Assembly (NCBI GenBank): GCA_003022385.1 | Contig: PYGV01000002.1 | Location: forward strand, 1 to 64,000 | Direction: 5' to 3' | DNA length: 64,000 nucleotides | Source of the DNA: a filamentous cyanobacterium CCP3 | GTDB lineage: Bacteria; Cyanobacteriota; Cyanobacteriia; Phormidesmidales; Phormidesmidaceae | Shown here: piece after piece, positions 5,672-14,223 of the stretch | How the letters are laid out: every line of letters begins with the position of its first letter | Numbering within the stretch: position 1 is the first letter of the stretch | The notes under the pieces: generated by a model | The model's input: the letters and a program-made list of their open reading frames with translations, nothing else | The model's database searches: none | What the model was told of the DNA's origin: nothing | Position numbers and translations under genes: made by a program

Positions 5672-8305
5672 CTAGCTAAAAATTAAGCGGCTGCGATGCA
5701 CGTGCTGTAGGCCTATGGCCTGGCTTGCCACCTGCTCTATAAGGGTGACGACTTGCTCCGGGCGCAGCAGGTTCCCATCGTTGCGACAGTTACCAACTGC
5801 TCTCAGCCAAACTCCGTATTCTCCCTGAGCATATTCTAGCCCCGGCGGCAGCGGTTGTTCGGCTGCTACCAGCGCCAGCTCGTGGAGGCGCTCCCGCAGG
5901 TTCACCATCTGGGTTTTGCCCGACTTGGTTTTCTTCTCCCACAGACATTCTTCCAGGGCCATCACCGCATCAATCCACTCGCGCCACGGAGCGGGTTCGT
6001 TATGCCCCGGGGTGAGCCGCAGGTAGTACTCGGCTCGGTCCAACCGCTTGGTAGCTGAGGGCTCATCGAGGGGCACCTCAGCAATGTCGTAGAGGGGAAT
6101 CTCGGGCGGCAGCTGGGCGGCTAGCTGCTGTAAAAAGTCGGCGGGGGCGATCGCGCGGGTCAGCTCAAAATCAACCACCTCGCCGCTGCTGGTGGCCCCC
6201 AGGGGCAGCGCATTGGCAGGCGACAGCCTCGGCCCTGGGTGAAAGCCGCCGGTAAAGGCAATTGGCAACCCGGCTCGCCTGAGGGCGCGATCGAACAGGC
6301 GCACCAGATCCAGGTGGCCCAGCAGTGCCATCGAACCCAGCTTGCCCAGGGTGATCCGCAGGCGCTGCACCCGCTCGGAGCTGGGCTGGCTGTGGCCCGC
6401 AAAGGCCGGAATGGGCGGCGGCGGCACCACGATGTTGTGGCCAAAGTCGGGGCCGCAGACGCCGCAGTGGCTGCATCCCTCAAAGGAACAGTCGGGTACT
6501 GTGGCTTCTTCTAAAGCGCGGTGCAGATCCTCTTTGAGCCAGGCTTTGTCGATCCCGGTATCGAGGTGGTCCCAGGGCAGGGGGGCATCCAGGCTGCTGG
6601 CGCCCTCGGCGGTGTCCATCACGTTCCATTCGCCCTGGTCGACCTGGCGATATTTTAGGGTCAGTCCGGCTTCGTCGATGGCCTGGGTCCAGGCTTTAAA
6701 GGCGGTTTCTAAGCTTTCCCACCAGCTATCCATACCGGCTCCCAGTTCCCAGGCGCGGCGCACCACCGAACCGAGGCGGCGATCGCCCCGCCCGACAAAG
6801 TCTTCCATCGCCGAAATTCGCACGTCGGTAAAGTTGACCTTGGCCCAGCGCAGGCCCCTAAACTCCTCGCGCAGCAGCCGCTGCTTGCGCAAAAACTCCT
6901 CCGTCGACACCGAGTGCCACTGAAACGGGGTGTGGGGCTTGGGGGTGAAGTTGGAAATAGTGATATTAAAGGACATTGGCCGCCGCCCCTGCACGGTGCA
7001 GCTCTGGCGCAGCCACCGCACGGTTTCGGCAATACCCAGCACATCCACGTCGGTTTCGCCGGGTAGGCCAATCATGAAGTAGAGCTTAACCCGACTCCAG
7101 CCCTGCTCGTGGGCGGTTTTGATGCCGCGCAGGAGCTCCTCATTGGTCAACCCTTTATTGATGATGTCGCGCATCCGCTGGGTGCCCGCCTCCGGGGCAA
7201 AGGTCAGCCCGGTGAGGCGGGTGCCGCCAACAATATGGGCAATGTTTTCGTCAAAGCGATCGACCCGCTGGCTGGGCAGCGACAGCGAAATATTCTCGTC
7301 TTTGAGCCGGTTTTTGACCTCTACCCCTACCGCAGGCAGAGCTAGATAGTCAGAGCAGCTCAGCGACAGCAGCGAAAACTCGTTGTAGCCGGTTTTGCGC
7401 ATGCCTGTCTCGATCGCATCGACCACCGCCTCCGGCTCCACATCGCGGGCCGGACGAGTGAGCATACCCGGCTGACAAAAGCGGCAGCCCCGGGTGCAGC
7501 CCCGGCGAATTTCCACCGTCAGGCGATCGTGAACCGTTTCGACGTAGGGCACCAGGCCCATGGCGTAGGCGGGGATCGGGGTGGCCACCCGACGCAGCAC
7601 CCGCCTGGGCACATCAGACCGATGGGGGTACACCGAGCCGTCGTCTGCCATGGTGTAGAACTGGGGCACATACACCCCCGGCACCTGAGCCAGATCGAGC
7701 AGCAGCGCTTCGCGGCTGAGACCAGCGGCTTTGCCCTCCTCAATCACCAGGGCGATTTCGGGCAGCAGCTCTTCGCCATCGCCGAGGGCGACAAAGTCAA
7801 AAAAGTCGGCGTAGGGTTCGGGGTTGGAGGTGGCGGTCTGCCCACCGGCAAAAATCAAAGGCCAGGAGCCCGCTTCTACGGCAAAGCTCCCGGCCTGACT
7901 GCGCTCTTGCCAGGTCAGGGGAATACCTGCCAGGGAGAGCATTTCGAGAATGTTGGTGGCTCCTAGCTCGTAGCTGAGGCTAAAGCCCAAAATGTCGAAG
8001 TCAGTCAGCGATCGCTGCGACTCGACGGCGAACAGCGGTGTCTCGGTTGCCTTAAGCTTGGTGGCCAGATCGGCGGCGGGCAGGTAGGCGCGATCGCACA
8101 GCTGCCTGGGCTGGGCATTTAAGATGCTGTAGAGAATAATGTGGCCCAGGTTAGACGCTCCAACCTCGTAGACCTCGGGGTAGGTTAACACCCAGCGAAC
8201 TGCAGCCTGATGCCAGGGTTTATGAACAGCGCCCAACTCATTGCCCAGGTAGCGACCTGGCCGAGAGACATCTGCCGCAACCAATGTATTAACTGATACA
8301 GACAC
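5672..8305 (-). CDS. Radical SAM protein fused to DUF2344 (TIGR03960/TIGR03936 type)
   Basis: An 877-aa two-part protein. The N-terminal half contains the region that resembles a B12-binding fold (QPRQLCDRAYLPAADL...LGFSLSYELGATNILEML) and then a radical SAM core with the cluster motif CTRGCRFC near residue 265. The C-terminal part (from about residue 650, RLRITLGKLGSMALLGHLDLVRLFDRALRRAGLPIAFTGGFHPGPRLS) is DUF2344. A further cysteine cluster (CSFEGCSHCGVC, about 625-636) lies between them and could bind a second metal centre. Full-length fusion is the usual form in cyanobacteria; the substrate is not established, though in other bacteria DUF2344 genes often sit beside RNase E/G. Confidence 0.9.
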   Translation of the reverse strand: MSVSVNTLVAADVSRPGRYLGNELGAVHKPWHQAAVRWVLTYPEVYEVGASNLGHIILYSILNAQPRQLCDRAYLPAADLATKLKATETPLFAVESQRSLTDFDILGFSLSYELGATNILEMLSLAGIPLTWQERSQAGSFAVEAGSWPLIFAGGQTATSNPEPYADFFDFVALGDGEELLPEIALVIEEGKAAGLSREALLLDLAQVPGVYVPQFYTMADDGSVYPHRSDVPRRVLRRVATPIPAYAMGLVPYVETVHDRLTVEIRRGCTRGCRFCQPGMLTRPARDVEPEAVVDAIETGMRKTGYNEFSLLSLSCSDYLALPAVGVEVKNRLKDENISLSLPSQRVDRFDENIAHIVGGTRLTGLTFAPEAGTQRMRDIINKGLTNEELLRGIKTAHEQGWSRVKLYFMIGLPGETDVDVLGIAETVRWLRQSCTVQGRRPMSFNITISNFTPKPHTPFQWHSVSTEEFLRKQRLLREEFRGLRWAKVNFTDVRISAMEDFVGRGDRRLGSVVRRAWELGAGMDSWWESLETAFKAWTQAIDEAGLTLKYRQVDQGEWNVMDTAEGASSLDAPLPWDHLDTGIDKAWLKEDLHRALEEATVPDCSFEGCSHCGVCGPDFGHNIVVPPPPIPAFAGHSQPSSERVQRLRITLGKLGSMALLGHLDLVRLFDRALRRAGLPIAFTGGFHPGPRLSPANALPLGATSSGEVVDFELTRAIAPADFLQQLAAQLPPEIPLYDIAEVPLDEPSATKRLDRAEYYLRLTPGHNEPAPWREWIDAVMALEECLWEKKTKSGKTQMVNLRERLHELALVAAEQPLPPGLEYAQGEYGVWLRAVGNCRNDGNLLRPEQVVTLIEQVASQAIGLQHVHRSRLIFS

Positions 8306-8382
8306 AACCTAGCTGCCCCAACGCTCACAGTACGACCTCCATACTATAGCGGGCGAAGGGTAGGCTCCGTCAGAATTGAGCT

Positions 8383-8712
8383 TTAGGCTGCCGCAGGCAC
8401 AAACTGAGGTAGTTCATCCACCATTTCAAAGGCGCGGTCGAGCTGGGTCAGCTCAAACACGATGCGAATGGTGGGTGGCACCGAGCACAGGCACAGGCGC
8501 TTTTGCAGCTGCCGGGCGTGCTTGAGCGCCGACACCAGGGAGATCAACCCGGCGCTGTCGAGAGACTCCACCTGGCTCATGTCCACGAATAGTCCACTCG
8601 CCAAATCAGACTGAATGTTCTGCATGAGAGAGGCGTGGAATTCGGGGGCGTTAGAGGCATTTAGGGAGCCCTGAGCTTGAAAAATAGCCATTTCCTTAGT
8701 CATCGTCTGCAT
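8383..8712 (-). CDS. STAS-domain anti-sigma factor antagonist
   Basis: About 110 aa, a single STAS domain of the SpoIIAA/RsbV type. The motif VDMSQVESLDSAGLISLV contains the serine (SLDSAG) that partner-switching kinases phosphorylate. The start is ATG 8712 because GGAG lies 9 bases before it and a sigma-70 promoter lies just upstream; the open frame runs on to 8763 but would be cut by that promoter. No kinase or phosphatase partner is adjacent, so the pathway it serves is elsewhere in the genome. Confidence 0.88.
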   Translation of the reverse strand: MQTMTKEMAIFQAQGSLNASNAPEFHASLMQNIQSDLASGLFVDMSQVESLDSAGLISLVSALKHARQLQKRLCLCSVPPTIRIVFELTQLDRAFEMVDELPQFVPAAA

Positions 8713-8734
8713 ACTGGGTACACTCCAGATTTGG

Positions 8735-8763
8735 ATAATGTTAAAAACTATTAAAGCCGTCAA
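8735..8763 (-). promoter_or_regulatory. Sigma-70 type promoter of the STAS gene
   Basis: On the minus strand TTGACG (8763-8758), a 17-base spacer and CATTAT (8740-8735). Transcription would begin near 8728, giving a leader of about 15 bases before ATG 8712. Confidence 0.6.
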
Positions 8764-8907
8764 GCTTACTTTAAGAAGGTAATCGGAATTACTTCAGCCT
8801 GGTCATTTTCTGTCGCCCTATTGGCCGTAACTTGATATAGATTCAGACCTTGTTAAGTAAATACCTACGTGAATCTACTGAACATATCTCCAAGGGATGA
8901 ATTCTTT

Positions 8908-8945
8908 TGTGATTTGGATCACGGTTCTTTGTGGTAGATTTCACA
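8908..8945. promoter_or_regulatory. Two CRP-like (SyCRP1-type) binding sites
   Basis: TGTGATTTGGATCACG (8908-8923) and TGTGGTAGATTTCACA (8930-8945) each match the TGTGA-N6-TCACA dyad at nine of ten positions. Their centres are 22 bp apart, two helical turns, so two dimers would sit on the same face of DNA. The first site closely resembles the consensus known for Synechocystis SyCRP1. The STAS promoter is about 170 bp away, while the 77-aa gene starts 84 bp downstream, so the latter is the better target. Confidence 0.6.
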
Positions 8946-9028
8946 ACTTTTGGAGGGCCTGGTCACTGGCTAGCTGAGGCCAAGGGCCGACAATAGTCAG
9001 TAATTAAGTCACGCTCAGGTGATGGTTC

Positions 9029-9262
9029 ATGGCCCCCACATTGTCCATTCGTCGACTGGTAGAGCAAGCCCTTCACAGCGGGCTACTGACCCCTGACATC
9101 GAGCAGGGCATTAACTCTGAACTTACTCGGCTTGGGTACTTACCGATTGGTGACTCCGAAGCGTTAGAACTCCTTATGTACGAAATGGACGAAGGTCGCA
9201 TTCGCCTAGTTCCAGGGCTGGGTGTCTACGGCGAACCCGTGAAGCAGCCAATACCTGGCTAG
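9029..9262 (+). CDS. Conserved small cyanobacterial protein, 77 aa
   Basis: A soluble 77-aa protein (TLSIRRLVEQALHSGLLTPDIEQGINSELTRLGYLPIGDSEALELLMYEMDEGRIRLVPG). I recognise it as a type of small unknown protein common in cyanobacteria but know no function. It is mostly helical with a C-terminal loop. It has its own terminator, and two CRP-like sites lie upstream, so cAMP control is an inference. CAATAG at 8991-8996 could be its -10 element. Confidence 0.75.
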   Translation: MAPTLSIRRLVEQALHSGLLTPDIEQGINSELTRLGYLPIGDSEALELLMYEMDEGRIRLVPGLGVYGEPVKQPIPG

Positions 9263-9290
9263 ACAAACAAAGACTGAGGCGCTAAGCATG

Positions 9291-9340
9291 CCGAGCCTGA
9301 CCTGACTGCTAGCATTGTCAGGGCATCGCTCGGGTTTCTT
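9291..9340 (+). terminator. Intrinsic terminator of the 77-aa gene
   Basis: A two-part stem: CCGAGC (9291-9296) with GCTCGG (9328-9333), and inside it CCTGAC (9301-9306) with GTCAGG (9317-9322). GTTTCTT follows. Confidence 0.75.
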
Positions 9341-9438
9341 GCCGGTAGCCAAACCATCTTTGTAAAAGCTTCACAACTCCTATCCGGATTTTTACGGAGC
9401 TTTAGGGCAGGCGGCTTTGAGACGATTTTGAGCCGCCT

Positions 9439-9828
9439 TTATTCTGACGAATTTGCCGCCGCCTGGTGGTCGGCCCACAGCGATCGCACAAATTCACCGA
9501 TACCCATCGCTTCTCCGCCAGAGCTGGCTGCTGAACCCGGGGCTGAGTCCTTGGCTGACAGGGTCGCCAGTAGTGGAATGACCTCGGTGTCCAGCGCGGG
9601 CTGTAGCTGCTCCAGGGGCCAGAGCATATCTGGCACAGCGACTTGATTGAGGTCGGGGGCCGCGGTGCCGAGGGCCGTGCCCAGAGGGATAATCTCTGTC
9701 TCGTTGACCAGGGCCAGAGGCCGTATCCAACCCGTGAGACGAGATTCCAACACCTGAATTACCTCGGCATAGAGGCGAGTCTGGCGGCACTCTAAAAATA
9801 CGATTTGGCCTGCAACCAGGGATGTCAT
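9439..9828 (-). CDS. Conserved hypothetical cyanobacterial protein, 129 aa
   Basis: A soluble protein. The N-terminal half (LVAGQIVFLECRQTRLYAEVIQVLESRLTGWIRPLALV) looks like a small beta barrel; the C-terminal half is low-complexity (SAKDSAPGSAASSGGEA) ending in a helix (GEFVRSLWADHQAAAN). It has no membrane segment. I know no function for this family. Its start at 9828 is the only early ATG in the frame. Confidence 0.7.
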   Translation of the reverse strand: MTSLVAGQIVFLECRQTRLYAEVIQVLESRLTGWIRPLALVNETEIIPLGTALGTAAPDLNQVAVPDMLWPLEQLQPALDTEVIPLLATLSAKDSAPGSAASSGGEAMGIGEFVRSLWADHQAAANSSE

Positions 9829-10129
9829 AGCTCACTAGATGTCGATCGTGCTTGGCGTGCTTGGGGTTACGTGAGAGCCGATGCGGTAGGTCAGAGCGAT
9901 CGCGTCGGCTGTCTGCTGCTTTATGGTAGCCATTGCGCTGCCCCAACAGCATGGGCGAGATTACCTGAGCTAGCCTTTGGCAGCCCGGACGACCTATACC
10001 TGGACGAGCAACCGGCAGCGGTAGGTAGCCTCAGTACAGCATTCAGTACAGTGTGAAGATGGGCTTAACCATTCTGGTGATGGCTGTAGATTTGGTCTGG
10101 TTCACCCCCAGTACCATGCCAAAGCCATC

Positions 10130-10300
10130 ATGAAGTTTTATGATGAGGGTGGGATTAGCCAGAGACGAGACGCTGCTAACGTGTCTTTGAGTCGCCTGGT
10201 CAGGGGATGCTGCTCTTTAGGCTGTTTAAGGACAGGCCGTTCTAGAGCTAAGGCTATTCTAGAGCTGAGTCTGCTCAGGGCTGAGCAAGTGGCACAGTAA
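10130..10300 (+). pseudogene. Vestige of an IS630-family transposase N-terminus
   Basis: The frame starting at ATG 10130 reads MKFYDEGGISQRRDAANVSLSRL and ends at TAA 10298. In the same frame the preceding codons encode YHAKAI. This matches the helix-turn-helix start of IS630-type transposases (typically ...KAIxFYDEGGISQRQxAANFxVSLSFV), with a few residues missing between AAN and VSLS. What follows is not transposase-like, and no DDE domain or terminal repeats are seen. The rest of the gap 9829-10433 holds only a short direct repeat (TCAGTACAG twice near 10030-10048). It is a relic, not an active element. Confidence 0.5.
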
Positions 10301-10433
10301 GAGGTGGCACGAGGCCCGCACGCAGTCTGCTAGGACTGCCCCTGATTGGTGGTTTCTCCACTTGCCCTTACATCAAGCTCCTTCTATTAGGCGCTTTGAA
10401 AAGGCCCTTTGAAGTAGGCAAAGAGGTATTGCT

Positions 10434-10721
10434 GTGTCAGTTGAGACCATCGAGCGGACAACTACGTCCACGATTAAAAAGCCTGCTCCCCGCTACCGGG
10501 TGTTGCTCCACAATGACGATTTCAACTCAATGGAATACGTGGTTGAATCGCTGATTAAGGTAGTGCCCAGCCTGACCATGCCCCAGGCGGTCGATATTAT
10601 GATGCAGGCCCACACCGCTGGGGTCGCGCTGGTCATCACCTGCGCTATGGAGCACGCCGAGTTTTATAGTGAAGGGCTGTGTAACCTAGGTCTAAGCAGC
10701 ACGATCGAACCGGATGAATAA
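10434..10721 (+). CDS. clpS: ClpS, adaptor of the ClpAP/ClpCP protease
   Basis: A 95-aa protein with the ClpS core: YRVLLHNDDFNSMEYVV, in which NDD and the hydrophobic pocket bind N-terminal degron residues, then DIMMQAHTAGVALVITCAMEHAEFY. It delivers N-end-rule substrates to the ClpC chaperone in the cytoplasm. It starts with GTG 10434. Its last eight bases overlap the start of the CPBP protease gene, so the two are translationally coupled, an arrangement I recall from other cyanobacteria. Confidence 0.93.
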   Translation: MSVETIERTTTSTIKKPAPRYRVLLHNDDFNSMEYVVESLIKVVPSLTMPQAVDIMMQAHTAGVALVITCAMEHAEFYSEGLCNLGLSSTIEPDE

Positions 10722-11571
10722 GTGGCCTTGGCCTAAGCTGGCCAGCTTCCCGCCTCTGGGGCGGGTGCTGATATTTTTGCTGATTGTGGTAGCGATCTGG
10801 CTGCCCTTGGCGCTACCGCTCTACTGGCTGGCCGGTCGAGGAGCCCTGCCGGGCGGTGATCTGTTTCCGACGGCACTGCTCTACATTATTTTTCTGGTAG
10901 TGCTGCCCCGCTGGGAGCGACAGGTGCGCGGCGAGCCCTATCCCTGGGTCAAGCTAGGGTTTGCGGGGCGTCGAGAACTTGCTCAAGGAATGGCGACTGG
11001 AGCTACGATTGGGGCGTTGAGTATTGCGGTGCTGGCGACAGTGCAGCTGCTCTTAGGGTGGGCCGCCCTTGATCCTGCCAGAGCGCAGGGGCTGGGTCTG
11101 CTTCAGATTGGCCTGGTGGGGGCGTTGGCCGCTACCGCCGTGGGCTGGTCAGAGGAAGTGCTGTTTCGCGGCTGGCTGCTGCGGGAGCTAGAACAGGGCT
11201 GGGTGCCTGCGGTAGCCCTGGGCGCAACCAGCTTGATTTTTGCGATCGCCCACTTTATCAAACCCCTCGACGCCATTTTGGTGCTGCTGCCCCAGTTTGC
11301 CGGGCTGCTGCTGCTGGGTCTGGTGCTGGGGTGGGCCAGACGAATTCCGGTAGGTCTTGGCAAAACGGGGTTGGGGCACCCGGTTGGGCTGCACGCCGGA
11401 CTGGTGTGGGGCTATTACCTGTTAGAGGTAGGCAACCTGCTGCAGCCTACCGGCACGGTGCCCGCCTGGGTGACCGGTCTCGATGGCAACCCTCTGGCCG
11501 GTCTGCTGGGGCTAACGCTGCTTGCGGGGCTTGGCGCTTTGACGTTTCGCTGGAGCCGTCCGCTCCGCTAA
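10714..11571 (+). CDS. CPBP-family intramembrane metalloprotease
   Basis: 285 aa with about seven or eight membrane helices. The catalytic signature is SEEVLFRGWLL (EExxxR motif, about residues 147-157), followed by FAIAHF with the second zinc histidine near 182 and a later N/H region (GLHAGLVWGYYL). This is the CAAX protease and bacteriocin-processing (ABI) fold, acting in the membrane. It is coupled to clpS, suggesting a joint proteolysis role, which is inference. Its last 60 bases overlap the end of ppk1 on the other strand. Confidence 0.9.
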   Translation: MNKWPWPKLASFPPLGRVLIFLLIVVAIWLPLALPLYWLAGRGALPGGDLFPTALLYIIFLVVLPRWERQVRGEPYPWVKLGFAGRRELAQGMATGATIGALSIAVLATVQLLLGWAALDPARAQGLGLLQIGLVGALAATAVGWSEEVLFRGWLLRELEQGWVPAVALGATSLIFAIAHFIKPLDAILVLLPQFAGLLLLGLVLGWARRIPVGLGKTGLGHPVGLHAGLVWGYYLLEVGNLLQPTGTVPAWVTGLDGNPLAGLLGLTLLAGLGALTFRWSRPLR

Positions 11572-13788
11572 AGACCGGCTAGCCAATTCCATCAGCTGGT
11601 TTTGGGCGCTGCGGGTTGCCTCTCCCGCCTGGGGACGGCGCTGGTTGTAGCTGCCGTCGTCGGCCATATCCCAGGCCTGGCGGTTGTCCTCCAGGCAGAG
11701 GGTCAAAATTGCCTTCAGTTCTTTGCGGAGGACAGGCTCAGCGATGGGCACCATGACCTCGACCCGGCGATCGAGGTTGCGGGGCATCCAGTCGGCGCTG
11801 CCCAGCAGGAAAATTTCCCTGCCGCCATTTTGAAAGTAAATAATGCGGGAATGTTCTAAAAACTGCCCGACGATACTGATGACTCTGATATTGTCGCTCA
11901 CCCCTGGCACCCCCGGCCGCAGGCAGCAGATGCCTCGAATAATGAGATCGACGACCACCCCGGCCTGGGATGCTCGATAGAGTAAGGCAATCAGGTCGGG
12001 ATCAACCAGCGAGTTCATCTTGGCGATAATGCGCCCGCCTTTTCCTTTGGCCTGTAGAGCAATTTCCTGCTCGATGAGTTCCATTAACCGCTGGCGCAGG
12101 GTGAGGGGGGCCACCAGCAGCTGGCGATAGACCTGCTGGCGCGAGTAGCCTGTGAGGTAGTTAAACAGGTCAGAAATATCGGCTCCGATATCGTCTCGGG
12201 CGCTGAGCAGGCCCAAATCGGTGTAAAGGCGGGCGGTTTTGGGGTTGTAGTTGCCGGTGCCCACGTGATAATAACGCCGAATTTGCTCACCCTCGCGGCG
12301 CACAACCAGGGTCACTTTGCAGTGGGTTTTAAGCCCCACCAGCCCATAGACCACATGTACGCCCGACTGCTCCAGCTTGCGCGCCCAGTTGATGTTGTTT
12401 TCTTCGTCGAAGCGGGCTTTGATTTCGACGAGAACCGTGACCTGCTTGCCGTTCTCGGCCGCAGAAATCAGGGAGTTGACAATGGGAGAATCGCCTGAGG
12501 TACGGTACAGCGTCATTTTGATGGCCAGTACCTGCGGGTCGTGGGCCGCCTGGGTAATAAACCGCTGCACGGTGGCTGAAAACGAGTGGTAGGGGTGGTG
12601 CATCAGCTGATCCTGCCGCCGCAGCAGCGAGAACAGGTCTTCAGCAGTTTCCAGGGTTGTATCGTCAGCGTCGACTCTGGGGGGGCTCAGGTTTTCGATG
12701 GCTGGGGGAACGGTGGCCGTCCAGACGGGGGCTTTGAGATCGGGCAGAGGCAGGGCCATAAAGGTCATCAGGTCGCCCAGTCCAATCAGCCCGTCAATGT
12801 CATAGACGTCGGTTTCTGCCAGAGCCAGTTCTTCCATCAGCATGGCGCGTACTGGCCCAGGCGTATCTCGCTGAATTTCCATGCGTACTGCTGACCCGCC
12901 GCGGCGACGCTTGCGCAGCTCTTGCTCAATGGCCAACATGAGATCGTCGGCTTCGTCTTCCTCAACGGCCAAATCGGCGTTACGGGTGATGCGAAAGCCG
13001 TAGTGTTCCTGCACCACCATGCCGGGAAACAGCGTGGTCAGGTTGGCGGCAATCACCTGCTCCAGGGGCACCCCCAGCCAGTGACGGGGACGATCCTTGA
13101 AGTCTTGAGTACTGGGATCTTGAGTATTGGGGTCTTGAGCTTTGGGGTTCTGGGCTTCAGGGTTGGGCAACCGAATGAATCGGGGCAGCACCCGGGGCAC
13201 TTTGACCCGAGCGAAGTGTGTTTGCTGAGTCCGGGGATCTTCAACCACTACTGCCAGGTTGAGGCTGAGGTTAGAAATGTAGGGAAAGGGGTGACCCGGA
13301 TCGACCGCTAGCGGGGTTAAAACCGGGAAGATTTGCTCGTCGAAATAGTCGCGGCAGTAGATTTGCTGGGCTTCGGTGAGGTCGGTGTGGTCGAGCAGCC
13401 AGATTCCCTGGGCAGCCATCTGCTGCCGCAGACGGTGGGTAAATGACTGGTGCTGATTTTCGACCATGGGGCGCAGGGCAGCGCTAATGGCGCTGAGGTG
13501 CTCCTCAGGAGACAGTCCGTCGGGCGATCGCTTGCTGACCTGGGCTTCGATCTGCCGCTTGAGAGCCGCCACCCGCACCATAAAGTACTCGTCCAGGTTG
13601 GTGCTAAAAATGGCCAAAAACTTTAACGCTTCCAGCAGGGGGGTACGATCGTCAAGCGCTTCGTGGAGCACGCGACGATTGAACTCAAGCCAGCTCAGCT
13701 CGCGGCTGATGTAGTACTGGGGGGCGCTGAGACTGGGGGTAGATTTATTGCTGTGACGTCCACCGCTATGACGTTCTGTCGTAGCCAT
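11512..13788 (-). CDS. ppk1: Polyphosphate kinase 1
   Basis: Reversibly moves the terminal phosphate of ATP to polyphosphate. YYHVGTGNYN carries the autophosphorylated histidine and GQFLEHSRIIYF the second active-site histidine; the N-terminal domain begins YISRELSWLEFNRRVLHEA. ATG 13788 is used because AGGAG lies ahead of it and the upstream gene stops two bases earlier; the frame runs open to 13854. The product is 758 aa. An insert at about residues 210-229 (NPKAQ, DPNTQ, DPSTQ) comes from a 15-bp tandem repeat. It is likely cotranscribed with the 78-aa gene before it. Confidence 0.95.
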   Translation of the reverse strand: MATTERHSGGRHSNKSTPSLSAPQYYISRELSWLEFNRRVLHEALDDRTPLLEALKFLAIFSTNLDEYFMVRVAALKRQIEAQVSKRSPDGLSPEEHLSAISAALRPMVENQHQSFTHRLRQQMAAQGIWLLDHTDLTEAQQIYCRDYFDEQIFPVLTPLAVDPGHPFPYISNLSLNLAVVVEDPRTQQTHFARVKVPRVLPRFIRLPNPEAQNPKAQDPNTQDPSTQDFKDRPRHWLGVPLEQVIAANLTTLFPGMVVQEHYGFRITRNADLAVEEDEADDLMLAIEQELRKRRRGGSAVRMEIQRDTPGPVRAMLMEELALAETDVYDIDGLIGLGDLMTFMALPLPDLKAPVWTATVPPAIENLSPPRVDADDTTLETAEDLFSLLRRQDQLMHHPYHSFSATVQRFITQAAHDPQVLAIKMTLYRTSGDSPIVNSLISAAENGKQVTVLVEIKARFDEENNINWARKLEQSGVHVVYGLVGLKTHCKVTLVVRREGEQIRRYYHVGTGNYNPKTARLYTDLGLLSARDDIGADISDLFNYLTGYSRQQVYRQLLVAPLTLRQRLMELIEQEIALQAKGKGGRIIAKMNSLVDPDLIALLYRASQAGVVVDLIIRGICCLRPGVPGVSDNIRVISIVGQFLEHSRIIYFQNGGREIFLLGSADWMPRNLDRRVEVMVPIAEPVLRKELKAILTLCLEDNRQAWDMADDGSYNQRRPQAGEATRSAQNQLMELASRSLAERTAPAKRQSAKPRKQR
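13102..13161 (-). repeat. 15-bp in-frame tandem repeat inside ppk1
   Basis: Four diverging 15-bp units begin at 13102, 13117, 13132 and 13147 (for example GTCTTGAGTACTGGG, ATCTTGAGTATTGGG). They encode a five-residue repeat of the form D/N-P-x-x-Q, in a surface linker between PPK1 domains. Confidence 0.85.
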
Positions 13789-13790
13789 CG

Positions 13791-14027
13791 TTAGGCCTCT
13801 CCTAAAGACGACTCCCCGGCTCCAAATACAGCCTCCTCCTGCCCCTGCCACCATTCGCCTAGATCCATCAGCGCCTGGTGGAGTGCAGCTACCTCAGCGG
13901 CATAGGTTTCGGGGTCAAGCTGGGGCCGCTGCTCCTGCAGGAGCTGAAGTCGCCACTGAATGAGCAGCCAGGGCTTGGAGAGCCCGTCGGTAGCTTCGAT
14001 GTAGCTCGCCCAGTCCTTGCCGTCCAT
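13791..14027 (-). CDS. Hypothetical protein, 78 aa, upstream of ppk1
   Basis: A small acidic, Trp- and Gln-rich soluble protein (KDWASYIEATDGLSKPWLLIQWRLQLLQEQRPQLDPETYAAEVAALHQALMDLGEWW), probably two helices. It is not a family I can name. Its stop sits two bases before the ppk1 start, so it is almost certainly in the same operon and the ppk1 ribosome site lies inside its last codons. Confidence 0.7.
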   Translation of the reverse strand: MDGKDWASYIEATDGLSKPWLLIQWRLQLLQEQRPQLDPETYAAEVAALHQALMDLGEWWQGQEEAVFGAGESSLGEA

Positions 14028-14168
14028 AGGTGCCTCTTGTGCTGCATGGTGGTGGCCTCTAGACCAGTCTGTGACTGGCGCTGCGGCTGCTGGCGGGTTA
14101 GCCCCGGTGATCAGCGCTGTTGATGGCCAAAAACCCGATTGTTAAGGCTTAGTTAACCATAGTAACGC

Positions 14169-14217
14169 GCATCAGGCCGGAGACCCAGTCCCCGGCCTGA
14201 TGCCGTTGAGCTAACGG
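14169..14217 (-). terminator. Strong stem-loop downstream of the channel-like gene
   Basis: GCATCAGGCCGG (14169-14180) pairs perfectly with CCGGCCTGATGC (14192-14203); beside it CCGTT/AACGG (14203-14207, 14213-14217) forms a smaller hairpin. It follows the stop at 14224 on the minus strand. No T tract follows, so it may end or protect the transcript in another way. Confidence 0.5.
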
Positions 14218-14223
14218 TTATCG

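Noticed and set aside
5672-8305. Radical SAM and DUF2344 fusion as a novel gene fusion
   Set aside because: The fused form is already the usual state in cyanobacteria, so it is not unusual here.
9805-10056. Open frame of 83 codons on the plus strand
   Set aside because: It starts inside the opposite-strand gene, and the sequence shows no domain, ribosome site or sensible composition.
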